NCBI GenBank assembly: GCA_964495935.1
Contig: CAZBXQ010000010.1
Coordinates: 3,756 to 67,755, forward strand
Length of the DNA stretch: 64,000 nt
Origin: JAJYSO01 sp964495935
Lineage (GTDB): Bacteria > Bacteroidota > Bacteroidia > Flavobacteriales > Flavobacteriaceae
Direction: 5' to 3'
Made by a program: the position numbers and the translations under genes. Positions 46,060 through 54,256 of this stretch are shown piece after piece. The notes under the pieces are model-generated. The model had not been told where the DNA came from. It saw only the letters and a list, made by a program, of their open reading frames with translations, and did not search any database. How positions within the stretch are numbered: the stretch's first letter is position 1; each line of letters opens with the position of its first letter.

Positions 46060-46626
46060 TTATTCCTCTTCGCGTTGTGGCTTACTTTCGGGGAAGCTTT
46101 TTGATTCCCGATCAAAATATTCTTCGGATTTTCCTTTGGGAATACTCAAGTTCTCCCACTGATCCCCCTTCAATGTTTTCCCGATAAGAACAATCTGTCC
46201 GATATGATACATACAATGTGCCAGTTGTAAATGAATCGCTTCATAAACCGAATAAGAAACATCCCGGATATATACCGTTTTTTCCAAATCTTCAGGTTGT
46301 AATCGGTCTAATGCTTTATAAAAAAATCCCCAGCCTTCCCGCCATTTCTTTAATAACTCTTCTCTGTTTTGTATATGCCCCTCAAATTCAGCATCTCGCT
46401 GACGCCATTCTTTCTCCCCGTCTGTCGTCATAAAATCGGTCCAGCGCGAACGCATATTTCCTCGAAGATGCTGCACGAGAATCCCGATACTGTTCCCGTT
46501 TTGGTCAAGCGGCTTAAAAAGCTCTTCCTCCGAAAGTTGTGAAAAAGTTTTTTCTGCCAAAACCCGATATTTTTCAATCGGTTTCAGCAAGCTTTTAAAA
46601 TAGGGATTCGTCATCTGAGAATTCAT
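46060..46626 (-). CDS. DinB-like (DUF1572) protein
   Basis: A 188-residue four-helix-bundle protein. Histidines in the pattern GILVQHLRGNM, then a second (LAHCMYHIGQIVLIGK), give the three-histidine metal site of the DinB superfamily. The NSIGILVQHLRGNMRSRW opening is typical of DUF1572. The function is unknown; relatives include bacillithiol transferases. It stands on its own strand between two plus-strand genes. Confidence 0.75.
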   Translation of the reverse strand: MNSQMTNPYFKSLLKPIEKYRVLAEKTFSQLSEEELFKPLDQNGNSIGILVQHLRGNMRSRWTDFMTTDGEKEWRQRDAEFEGHIQNREELLKKWREGWGFFYKALDRLQPEDLEKTVYIRDVSYSVYEAIHLQLAHCMYHIGQIVLIGKTLKGDQWENLSIPKGKSEEYFDRESKSFPESKPQREEE

Positions 46627-46747
46627 GAAAAAACAAAGTTTTAATTCCTTACAAGTTAGATAAACAAGTTCTTATTATGGGTTTGAACCGGTTTATTTCA
46701 GATGTTTTTAACGCGCATCACTCCCGGAGAATACGAAATCGAATGTT

Positions 46748-46755
46748 TATTTTTG
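46748..46755 (+). promoter_or_regulatory. -7 box of the HAD-Nudix gene
   Basis: TATTTTTG is a perfect TANNTTTG box, 35 bases before the next start codon. No TTG lies 19 bases upstream. Confidence 0.5.
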
Positions 46756-46789
46756 TCCATCATTCACCCTTTATCACGAAAAAAGAAGC

Positions 46790-47845
46790 ATGATCCAAAC
46801 AATTCTATTTGACGTCGAAAGTATCCTAACATTCCATCAACCAGCTATAAAGGAGGTTTTACAAGAGCTTCACAAAAAAGGATTCGGGTTGGGCCTTATC
46901 ACTTCTCAAAAACCGGAAAAACATGAAACCGAGAATACCCTCGATCCTTTTCTGACCTATTTTGATGCTATTTTACCGGAAAAACCCGACCAGTCGCCTC
47001 ACTCGTTAAAACAGGTCTTATTGGATTATAGGAAGAAAAGTAACTCTCCAAAAGAGGAAGTCCTCTATATATCCACTTCCACTGCCCATTCTACGCTCAT
47101 CGAAGAGTTCGACATACACTTTGGCCTGGCCTTGTGGAATTCCACCTCTCCAAAAAACACAAAAGCGGATTTTTATTTCAGCCATCCCCGAGAGATTCTC
47201 TACACCCTTTTGGTTCCGATCACAAACAAGAGAGAGCGAAATTGGGTTAAACTGGCGATGGAGCTTCAATTTTTAGCGCAGGGCGGACTGACCTATTCCA
47301 ACGATGTTTTTGATATCGAACGCTTTGAACGGATTCGGGAAATCAGCGGAGAAATGATTAGCATGGGATCCGGTTATTCCAAGGAATTTGTAGAAAACAT
47401 CTTTTGCAATGAAACCGGTTTTCAAACCCCTAAAATGGATTCTCGCGCTGCCATTTTTAACAACGATAAAATCCTGTTGGTTCAGGAAAACAACGGTACC
47501 TGGTCCCTTCCCGGCGGCTGGGTAGATGTTGACGAGTCCATTAAATCCAATACGGTTAAAGAAGTGCAGAAAGAAGCCGGCCTCAATGTCGTAGCTACGC
47601 GACTGATTGCCCTACAGGACCGGAATCTGCACAATCCACCGATGTATGCCCATGGCGTTATCAAGGCTTTTATGCTGTGTGAAGTTATTAAAGGGTCCTT
47701 TTCTAAAAATATAGAAACGCTAAAGAGCCACTATTTTTCCCTTGACAACCTTCCCAAATTAGCCCAAGAAAAGGTCACTTCGGCTCAAATCGAGATGTAC
47801 TTTAAAGCCCATAAGGACAAGCGTTGGATTTCCTTAGTGGATTAA
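46790..47845 (+). CDS. HAD-like / Nudix hydrolase fusion
   Basis: A 351-residue protein with two parts. Residues 1-115 fold like a HAD phosphatase (ILFDVESILTF, GLGLITSQ) but motif I reads DxE (D8, E10) instead of DxD and motif IV lacks the paired aspartates. Residues 150-215 match the Nudix N-terminal extension. Residues 216-351 are a Nudix domain whose box, from G243, reads G-x5-E-x7-KEVQKEAGL: arginine is replaced by K257 and the first of the two metal-binding glutamates by K261. Substrate and activity are uncertain. Confidence 0.75.
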   Translation: MIQTILFDVESILTFHQPAIKEVLQELHKKGFGLGLITSQKPEKHETENTLDPFLTYFDAILPEKPDQSPHSLKQVLLDYRKKSNSPKEEVLYISTSTAHSTLIEEFDIHFGLALWNSTSPKNTKADFYFSHPREILYTLLVPITNKRERNWVKLAMELQFLAQGGLTYSNDVFDIERFERIREISGEMISMGSGYSKEFVENIFCNETGFQTPKMDSRAAIFNNDKILLVQENNGTWSLPGGWVDVDESIKSNTVKEVQKEAGLNVVATRLIALQDRNLHNPPMYAHGVIKAFMLCEVIKGSFSKNIETLKSHYFSLDNLPKLAQEKVTSAQIEMYFKAHKDKRWISLVD

Positions 47846-47936
47846 AGTCCGACATTCCATGCTTTAAAAATATTTGCTAAACTATGGGGGTTTTTAAATT
47901 GCTCATTAGTAACGCTCTTTTTTATGGAACGCAGAT

Positions 47937-48009
47937 AACACCGATCCTACTGATTATCGCCGATATCTTTAATCTGTGCCCGCCTGCCATATCTGTGTCA
48001 TCAACGTTC
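47937..48009. repeat. 73-bp imperfect inverted repeat
   Basis: The left end reads GAACGCAGATAACACCGAT and the right end, reversed, reads GAACGTTGATGACACAGAT (15 of 19 match). Repeats of this kind (ACGCAGATgACACaGAT) are common in intergenic DNA of several phyla. It lies between the convergent Nudix and GH92 genes and could act as a two-way terminator. Confidence 0.6.
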
Positions 48010-48018
48010 TGAGCTTCA

Positions 48019-50310
48019 TTATCGATTTTCCTTTGAAAAAGAAAACGGTGTGGCACTATCCTCTATACCTCGGCTTTTGTTGGATTCTGAAGTCATTTCA
48101 AAATAAATCTCCCCGCCATCCATAATATCAAAATGGTCAATATAATTTTTATTGTACTCCTTACCATGTAATTTCATTTTATTGACATATCGATTCTCTG
48201 CACTATTATCGGGAGCTTCGATCACAAAAGTATTTCCATTATTCAAATGGAGTTGGATTTGCTTAAACAAGGGTGCTCCCAAGGCATACTGCGTACTGGC
48301 CGGATTGACCGGGTAAAAGCCCATTGCCGAGAATACATACCAGGCCGAGGTCTGTCCATTATCCTCATCACCAATATATCCATCGGGCGTTGCCGCATAC
48401 ATCCGATTCATGGTTTCCCGAGCCCAATATTGGGTTTTCCAGGGCTGCCCGGCATAGTCATACAGATAGATCATATGTTGAATGGGTTGATTTCCATGTG
48501 CATATTGTCCCATCCCGGCAATTTGCATTTCTCGGATTTCATGGATTACCTGTCCGTAATAACTATCATCAAATTTCGGCGGCATGACAAACACCGAATC
48601 CAACATCCGGGTGAAAGTTTCTTTTCCGCCCATCAAATCGATCAGTCCCTGAACATCGTGAAAAACCGACCAGGTATAGTGCCAGCTGTTCCCCTCGGTA
48701 AAGGCGTCCCCCCATTTTAAAGGGTTGAAAGGCTTCTGGAAACTACCATCCTTGTTTTTTCCTCGCATCAGATTATGGGAAGGGTCAAATAGTTTTTTGT
48801 AATTCTGACTCCGTTTCGCATAAATACCAATTTCCGATTCCGGTTTTTCCAGTGCCTTTCCCAGCGCATAAATCGCATAATCGTCATACGCATATTCGAG
48901 GGAACGAGCCGCATTTTCATTAATCCCAACGTCATAGGGTACATAGCCCAATTCATTGTAATAATCGGCTCCTTTTCGGGCCACGGCAGCCATGGGGCCT
49001 TCTTCATTGGCTCCCTTTTTAAGGGCTTCAAACAAGGTTTCGATATCATATCCCCGTAGGCCTTTAATATAAGCTCCCGCTACAACCGAAGCCGAGTTAT
49101 TGCCCACCATCACATCCCGAAAACCGGGAGAAGACCATTCCGGTAAATACCCACCTTCCTTATAGACATTAACCAGTCCTTTTTGCATTTCTACATTAAT
49201 ATCGGGATACATTAGCGTCAAAAAGGGATATAAAGCCCGAAAAGTATCCCAGAAGCCGGTACCGGCAAATAAATAGCCGGGAAGGATTTCACCGGTATAA
49301 GGGCTGTAATGGAAAATCTCTCCATTAGCATTTTTCTCGTACATTTTTAATGGAAAAAACAACATTCGATAAAGACTCGAGTAGAATGTTCGCATTTCAT
49401 CAATACTACCGCCTTCAACCTCAACTTTCCCCAACTCTTTATTCCACTGATCCCGGGCTTTCTTTTTCGTTTCATCAAAAGTATCCTCCCCGATTTCCTG
49501 TTTTAAATTCAATTCGGCCTGCTCAAAACTAATAAAGGAGGAAGCCGTCTTTACATGTATCTGATCTCCTCGTTGCGTTTTAAAACGAACTACCGCTCCC
49601 ACATGATCAGCTTTATATTCCAAAGTATCACCGGAAACCAGTTTTTCATTACTCCAAACCTGTGCCGACTCAAAAGGGCGGTCAAAATAGAGTACAAAGT
49701 AACTTTTAAAATTATCGGTCACCCCTCCATGATTCTTAGTCGAATACCCCATTATTTTTTGTTCCTCCGGGATCACTTTAATATAAGACCCGTCATTATA
49801 AGCATCGACCACCACCGATGAAGAATCGGATTCGGGAAAGGTAAAACAAAATTGAGCCGCCCGTGTTGTTGCAGTCATATCTGCCCAGACATCGTGGTCT
49901 CCCAAATAAACTTTATAATGATAAGGAGTTGACTCCTCCGTTCGGTGAGAAAACCAGCTTTCCCGTTCTTTCTGTCCCACTCCTCCATCACCGGTTATAG
50001 GCATCACCGAAAACACACCGTGATCATTCATCCAGGGAGAAGGCTGATGGGTCTGTTTAAAGCCGCGAATTCGTTTATCGGTATATTTATATTGCCATCC
50101 ATCTCCATTTTTTCCGGTTTGCGGAGTCCATAGATTCATACCCCAGGGAACCCCGACAGCGGGATACGTATTACCAGTTGACAATTCATAATCTGACATC
50201 GTTCCCATTAGGGGATTGACAAAATCGACAGGATCCTCAACGGTATTGATAGTTTGTGCGTCAAGAAACGCACTTACCAAAAATAATAAGATAAAAGAAG
50301 CTGGTTTCAT
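48019..50310 (-). CDS. GH92 family alpha-mannosidase
   Basis: A 763-residue exported glycoside hydrolase. The signal is MKPASFILLFLVSAFLDAQ; the start at 50310 is chosen because it creates this signal and leaves 28 bases after the upstream gene. GH92 hallmarks: NPLMGTMSDYELSTGNTYPA, the GFKQTHQPSPWMND segment, FAGTGFWDTFRALYPFLTLM, EGNSWHYTWSVFHDVQGL and NGQTSAWYVFSAMGFYPV. GH92 enzymes are calcium-dependent exo-alpha-mannosidases (mostly alpha-1,2). It is last in the ftsY operon. The substrate could be imported glycans or recycled surface polymer. Confidence 0.9.
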   Translation of the reverse strand: MKPASFILLFLVSAFLDAQTINTVEDPVDFVNPLMGTMSDYELSTGNTYPAVGVPWGMNLWTPQTGKNGDGWQYKYTDKRIRGFKQTHQPSPWMNDHGVFSVMPITGDGGVGQKERESWFSHRTEESTPYHYKVYLGDHDVWADMTATTRAAQFCFTFPESDSSSVVVDAYNDGSYIKVIPEEQKIMGYSTKNHGGVTDNFKSYFVLYFDRPFESAQVWSNEKLVSGDTLEYKADHVGAVVRFKTQRGDQIHVKTASSFISFEQAELNLKQEIGEDTFDETKKKARDQWNKELGKVEVEGGSIDEMRTFYSSLYRMLFFPLKMYEKNANGEIFHYSPYTGEILPGYLFAGTGFWDTFRALYPFLTLMYPDINVEMQKGLVNVYKEGGYLPEWSSPGFRDVMVGNNSASVVAGAYIKGLRGYDIETLFEALKKGANEEGPMAAVARKGADYYNELGYVPYDVGINENAARSLEYAYDDYAIYALGKALEKPESEIGIYAKRSQNYKKLFDPSHNLMRGKNKDGSFQKPFNPLKWGDAFTEGNSWHYTWSVFHDVQGLIDLMGGKETFTRMLDSVFVMPPKFDDSYYGQVIHEIREMQIAGMGQYAHGNQPIQHMIYLYDYAGQPWKTQYWARETMNRMYAATPDGYIGDEDNGQTSAWYVFSAMGFYPVNPASTQYALGAPLFKQIQLHLNNGNTFVIEAPDNSAENRYVNKMKLHGKEYNKNYIDHFDIMDGGEIYFEMTSESNKSRGIEDSATPFSFSKENR

Positions 50311-50338
50311 AAACAGAAATCGTAAAAAGAAGCAAATA

Positions 50339-50656
50339 TTATATCGCGTCTTGTAAATATTGAAGCAATCCGGTTTCATAATAGCGCAGGGCAGAAATCA
50401 TAAGTATCCCTATAATAATATAGAACCACGAGAAATTGTGATGTCGCTGCTGGTAGAATCCCCAGATGGCAAATCCTACAAAAGGTATCGCAATCAGCAG
50501 GTTTGGCCCTACCACAGCACCCTGAACAACAGCAATAACTTTCATCATTACAAAAAACACACAATAGAAATAAATAATCATTCCCAGGGTCTGCCGGGTG
50601 CGCTCTTTTGAAAAGGGTTTGGGTCGGTTTTGAAACTCCCCGTTAGTATTTGTCAT
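50339..50656 (-). CDS. small membrane protein of the ftsY operon
   Basis: A 105-residue protein with three hydrophobic segments (about 25-48, 50-68 and 75-94) and a hydrophilic N-terminal tail (NRPKPFSKERTRQ). It begins eight bases after ftsY ends and ends 28 bases before the GH92 start. I recognise no named family. The compact spacing and membrane topology support a real gene. Confidence 0.65.
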   Translation of the reverse strand: MTNTNGEFQNRPKPFSKERTRQTLGMIIYFYCVFFVMMKVIAVVQGAVVGPNLLIAIPFVGFAIWGFYQQRHHNFSWFYIIIGILMISALRYYETGLLQYLQDAI

Positions 50657-50664
50657 ATTATAGT

Positions 50665-51621
50665 CTATTCTTTAAAAAATGAATCGACAAACTCGGTTTT
50701 ATTAAATACTTGCAGATCTTCTATTCCTTCTCCCACGCCAATATATTTTACCGGAATCTGAAACTGATCACTAATCCCGATCACTACTCCTCCTTTTGCG
50801 GTTCCATCCAATTTTGTCACGGCCAAGGCACTCACTTCGGTCGCTGCCGTAAATTGTTTGGCTTGCTCAAAAGCATTTTGTCCGGTCGAGCCGTCTAATA
50901 CTAAAAGGACCTCATGAGGGGCATCGGGAATTACCTTTTTCATGACCCGTTTAATTTTCGTCAGCTCACTCATCAAGTTCACTTTGTTATGCAATCTTCC
51001 GGCGGTATCGATCAATACCACATCGGCTTCCTGTTTCATCGCACTCTGCAAGGTATCAAAAGCCACCGATGCCGGATCACTTCCCATTTTTTGTTTGACA
51101 ATAGGAATATCCACGCGATCGGCCCAAATTTCCAATTGCTCTATGGCCGCCGCCCGAAAAGTATCTGCCGCTCCCAAAACGACCTTCTTACCTTGCTTTT
51201 TAAATTGGTAGGCCAGTTTCCCTATGGTTGTGGTCTTCCCTACACCGTTTACGCCCACCACCATAATGACGTATGGCGTGTTGTGTTCGGGAACCACAAA
51301 CTTCGTAGCATCTTCTGATCCGGTTTCACTTAACAAACCTGCAATTTCTTCTCGCAAGATCCGATTCAATTCTGCCGTCCCCAGATATTTATCGCGAGCC
51401 ACCCGAGCTTCAATCCGATCAATAATTTTGATGGTTGTGGCCACCCCGACATCACTCATCACCAAGACCTCTTCCAAATCATCCAAGACCTCATCATCTA
51501 CCTTCGATTTTCCAGCTACGGCCTTCCCCAATTTACCAAAGAAACTCTTACTGGACTTCTCCAATCCCTTATCGAGGGTTTCTTTCTTTTCTTTCGAAAA
51601 AATTTTCTTAAAAATGCTCAT
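50665..51621 (-). CDS. ftsY: signal recognition particle receptor FtsY
   Basis: A 318-residue GTPase of the SRP receptor. The acidic-lysine-rich N domain is followed by the NG core: GVNGVGKTTTIGKLA (G1), AADTFRAAA, DTAGRLHNK (G3), TKLDGTAKGG (G4) and GVGEGIEDL. It docks ribosome-nascent chain complexes to SecYEG. It follows the ribosomal gene cluster, with its own -7 box. Length without the long acidic A domain of E. coli FtsY is normal for Bacteroidota. Confidence 0.94.
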   Translation of the reverse strand: MSIFKKIFSKEKKETLDKGLEKSSKSFFGKLGKAVAGKSKVDDEVLDDLEEVLVMSDVGVATTIKIIDRIEARVARDKYLGTAELNRILREEIAGLLSETGSEDATKFVVPEHNTPYVIMVVGVNGVGKTTTIGKLAYQFKKQGKKVVLGAADTFRAAAIEQLEIWADRVDIPIVKQKMGSDPASVAFDTLQSAMKQEADVVLIDTAGRLHNKVNLMSELTKIKRVMKKVIPDAPHEVLLVLDGSTGQNAFEQAKQFTAATEVSALAVTKLDGTAKGGVVIGISDQFQIPVKYIGVGEGIEDLQVFNKTEFVDSFFKE

Positions 51622-51688
51622 TGATTACTTCCTTAATAATAATGGATCAAAATAGTATTCAAAAAATATCTGTTCCGCTTAAAAGTTA

Positions 51689-51696
51689 CAAATATA
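51689..51696 (-). promoter_or_regulatory. -7 box of ftsY
   Basis: The minus strand reads TATATTTG, perfect TANNTTTG, 67 bases before the ftsY start and immediately after the ribosomal terminator T run. No -33 TTG is found. Confidence 0.6.
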
Positions 51697-51701
51697 CAAA
51701 C

Positions 51702-51744
51702 AAAAAGCCGTTCCGATTCCAAATCTTTGGAAACGAAACGGCTT
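51702..51744 (-). terminator. terminator of the rpmB-rpmG-DUF4295 operon
   Basis: On the minus strand AAGCCGTT and AACGGCTT pair (with further imperfect pairing between), followed by TTTTTGTTTG. It lies between the DUF4295 stop and the ftsY promoter. Confidence 0.8.
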
Positions 51745-51768
51745 CGTTAAAAAAATGATATTGTAGAA

Positions 51769-51921
51769 TCAGTTCTTCTTAAAGAAATCGTTTACCTTAT
51801 CGGGAGCAACGATGGCTTCTTTAAAAACATAAGCACCGGTTTTAGGCGATTTGACCATCTTAACCGCCTTCGTCAATCGTTTTGCTCCCGTTTGTACACG
51901 GGACATAGGTTTCTTAGCCAT
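51769..51921 (-). CDS. DUF4295 family protein
   Basis: A 50-residue basic protein, beginning MAKKPMSRVQTGAKRLTKAV and ending in DFFKKN. It belongs to the DUF4295 family, found almost only in Bacteroidota beside rpmG. Its size and charge suggest a ribosome-linked protein. It is the third gene of the rpmB-rpmG set; the start is 8 bases from the L33 stop. Confidence 0.88.
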   Translation of the reverse strand: MAKKPMSRVQTGAKRLTKAVKMVKSPKTGAYVFKEAIVAPDKVNDFFKKN

Positions 51922-51928
51922 AACTTCT

Positions 51929-52111
51929 CTATTTTATTTCTTTATGAATTGTCATTTTACGCAGATAGGGGTTGTATTTCTTCAACTCCAGTCGATCAGG
52001 CGTATTCTTCTTGTTTTTGGTGGTAATATACCGAGAAATCCCGGGGACTCCGGTTTTCTTTTGCTCGGTACACTCCAAAATAACCTGCTTTCTATTTCCT
52101 TTTTTTGCCAT
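51929..52111 (-). CDS. rpmG: 50S ribosomal protein L33
   Basis: A 60-residue protein (MAKKGNRKQVILECTEQKKT, then GISRYITTKNKKNTPDRLEL). YNPYLRK is typical for L33, a zinc-ribbon-like protein. Only one cysteine remains, so this is the zinc-free (C-) form. It lies between rpmB and DUF4295. Confidence 0.95.
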   Translation of the reverse strand: MAKKGNRKQVILECTEQKKTGVPGISRYITTKNKKNTPDRLELKKYNPYLRKMTIHKEIK

Positions 52112-52132
52112 AATCTTTCAATTTTAACAGAA

Positions 52133-52372
52133 TTACTTCTTCAAATAACCTTTCTGCCGTGCCTCTTTCACTACAGCAGTAATTCCTTTTTTATTAATAT
52201 TCTTCAACGCCTTAGTTGAAACTTTCAGGGTAATCCAACGATCTTCTTCCGGTAAATAAAAGCGTTTTTTAACTAAATTGACGTTAAACTTACGCTTGGT
52301 TTTATTCATAGCATGCGAAACGTTGTTTCCAACCATCGCTTTCTTTCCGGTTAACTCGCAAACTCTTGACAT
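52133..52372 (-). CDS. rpmB: 50S ribosomal protein L28
   Basis: A 79-residue protein beginning MSRVCELTGKKAMVGNNVSH, followed by MNKTKRKFNVNL and the conserved RWITLKVSTKALKNI. The start at 52372 is the standard L28 start; a frame open further upstream (52435) would run into its promoter. First gene of the operon, with promoter TTG-N21-TACTTTTG. Confidence 0.95.
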   Translation of the reverse strand: MSRVCELTGKKAMVGNNVSHAMNKTKRKFNVNLVKKRFYLPEEDRWITLKVSTKALKNINKKGITAVVKEARQKGYLKK

Positions 52373-52403
52373 GATTCCTTCTATTTTAATTAAAAACGGG
52401 TCG

Positions 52404-52435
52404 CAAAAGTAATGATTTTTTTGAATTGGAGACAA
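52404..52435 (-). promoter_or_regulatory. rpmB promoter, TTG-N21-TACTTTTG
   Basis: On the minus strand TTG (52433-52435), spacer 21, TACTTTTG (52404-52411), leaving a leader of about 25 bases before rpmB. Confidence 0.7.
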
Positions 52436-52534
52436 CTATTGGTCAAAAGTTTTTATTTTGCTAAAAAACTACTGACGGTAATTGCCATCCCTGTTTCAGG
52501 AATTCTATTTTCTTCCCGTTATTATCCGAATTAC

Positions 52535-52694
52535 GAGGTCATTTAAACTTTCAAAAATTGGCTGCAAAATGATCTTATTGCCCCAGATTTAGTCTTTTTT
52601 TCGACCATAGCTATGGCTATGCTCTACAAAAAAGCCGTCATCCGGAACAATAATCTCTATTTTTCGCTTCAATCCCAAAAGTTTAAACCACCTC
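52535..52694 (+). mobile_element. MITE-like element, copy B (full length)
   Basis: A 160-bp copy, four differences from copy A. Ends GAGGTCATTTAAACTTT and (inward) GAGGTGGTTTAAACTTT. Flanking TAC on both sides is the 3-bp target duplication. The last base (52694) also forms the G of the aspA stop codon, read on the minus strand. Confidence 0.85.
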
Positions 52695-54100
52695 TACTTG
52701 ACAAATTTTGGACGAATCATGTTTTCAAAAGAATAAATTTCATCCCATTTCTCCGGCGTAATCAATCGGCGTTCCTGGACCACAATATCATACACGCTTT
52801 TTCCGGTCTCTAAAGCTTCTCCCGCCACATCCGAACAAATCTCATACCCCAAAGCCGGACTGAGCATGGTCACAATTCCCACACTATTCATTACCGACTG
52901 GGCACAAACCTCTTCGTTGGCAGTAATCCCAACGATACATTTATCGATTAGGGTCTTTATCGCATTCCCCAGATATTCAATGGAGGTCAACATCGCAAAG
53001 GCAATCACGGGCTCCATGACATTGAGTTGCAGTTGGCCTGCTTCGGCTGCCATTGCAACCGCTACATCCTGGCCAATGACATAAAAACAGGTTTGATTCA
53101 CAACCTCGGGAATCACCGGATTTACCTTTCCGGGCATAATCGAAGATCCCGGCTGCACGGCGGGAAGATTAATTTCATTCAATCCCGTTCGCGGTTCCGA
53201 GCTCAATAATCGTAAATCGTTACACGTTTTAGACAGTTTTACCGCTACCCTTTTGAGGGTTCCCATAAGCTGAACAAAATCGCCCGTATCACTGGTTGCG
53301 GCAATTAAATTCTGAGCAAGTGTAATGGGGAGCTCTGTTTCTTTTGACAGATATTCTACGCATAGCTCCGGGTAATCGCCGGGAACATTAACTTTTGTAC
53401 CAATGGCCGTTCCCCCCATATTGACGGTCAACATAAGCTGTTGATTCTCTTTTACCCGGTTTATATCTTCTGCAATGACAGCTCCAAAAGCCGAAAATTC
53501 ATCGCCCAAAGCCATGGGAACAGCATCCTGTAATTGGGTACGTCCCATTTTTAAGACCTCTTTAAAAGCTTCTGCTTTGACTTCAAAAGCCCTCTTCAAT
53601 TGATGCATGACCCCCAGGAAATCCTGTATTTTAAAATATAAAGCCAGGCGTAAAGCCGTGGGGTAAACATCATTTGTTGATTGCGAGCAATTAACGTGAT
53701 TATTGGGATGAACGATTTCATATTCCCCTTTTTTGTGACCTAAAAACTCTAAAGCGATATTGGCAATAACCTCATTGGCATTCATATTAACCGATGTCCC
53801 TGCCCCGCCCTGTATCAAGTCGGTGACAAACTGATCGTCAAATTCTCCGGTCATCACTTGATCGCAGGCATGAGCGATGGCATTAGCAATAACGGGTTCC
53901 AACACCCCACAATCTCTATTGGCTTGGGCCGCCGCCTTTTTGATCATCGCCAATGCCTTTATAATAAAAGGTTCTTTCTGCAATTTTATACCCGTGATAT
54001 CAAAGTTTTCGGCTGCACGATAACTTTGTATCCCGTAATAGCAATCGTTTGGAATCTCTAATTTTCCTACAAAATCGTGTTCTATTCGTGTGTTTTTCAT
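52694..54100 (-). CDS. aspA: aspartate ammonia-lyase
   Basis: A 468-residue fumarase/aspartase superfamily enzyme converting L-aspartate to fumarate and ammonia. The opening TRIEHDFVGKLEIPNDCYYG, AGTSVNMNANEVIANIALE and the catalytic loop GSSIMPGKVNPVIPEVVNQ match aspartase rather than fumarase C. The current stop is TAG, whose last base belongs to element B; the sequence before insertion would have ended in TAA at the same place, so the protein is unchanged. Confidence 0.9.
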   Translation of the reverse strand: MKNTRIEHDFVGKLEIPNDCYYGIQSYRAAENFDITGIKLQKEPFIIKALAMIKKAAAQANRDCGVLEPVIANAIAHACDQVMTGEFDDQFVTDLIQGGAGTSVNMNANEVIANIALEFLGHKKGEYEIVHPNNHVNCSQSTNDVYPTALRLALYFKIQDFLGVMHQLKRAFEVKAEAFKEVLKMGRTQLQDAVPMALGDEFSAFGAVIAEDINRVKENQQLMLTVNMGGTAIGTKVNVPGDYPELCVEYLSKETELPITLAQNLIAATSDTGDFVQLMGTLKRVAVKLSKTCNDLRLLSSEPRTGLNEINLPAVQPGSSIMPGKVNPVIPEVVNQTCFYVIGQDVAVAMAAEAGQLQLNVMEPVIAFAMLTSIEYLGNAIKTLIDKCIVGITANEEVCAQSVMNSVGIVTMLSPALGYEICSDVAGEALETGKSVYDIVVQERRLITPEKWDEIYSFENMIRPKFVK

Positions 54101-54137
54101 AATCTTATCAAACTTTATACAAGACTTCGAATTTAGC

Positions 54138-54145
54138 CAAAATTA
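54138..54145 (-). promoter_or_regulatory. -7 box of aspA
   Basis: The minus strand reads TAATTTTG, a perfect TANNTTTG box, 37 bases before the aspA start. No -33 TTG seen. Confidence 0.5.
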
Positions 54146-54256
54146 ACAAGTTAATACCGGAAAAATTGAAAATAAAAGAGGAATTCAAAGGCCTCTTCAA
54201 AATCCCGATTAAAAGCTCAAAAACAGCGTTTAGAAGTCCTTCAATCTTCCATAATC

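Noticed and set aside
52613..52813. 66-codon frame starting inside element copy B
   Set aside because: Its first half is element sequence and its second half is the antisense of aspA; the similar frame in copy A is cut off differently.
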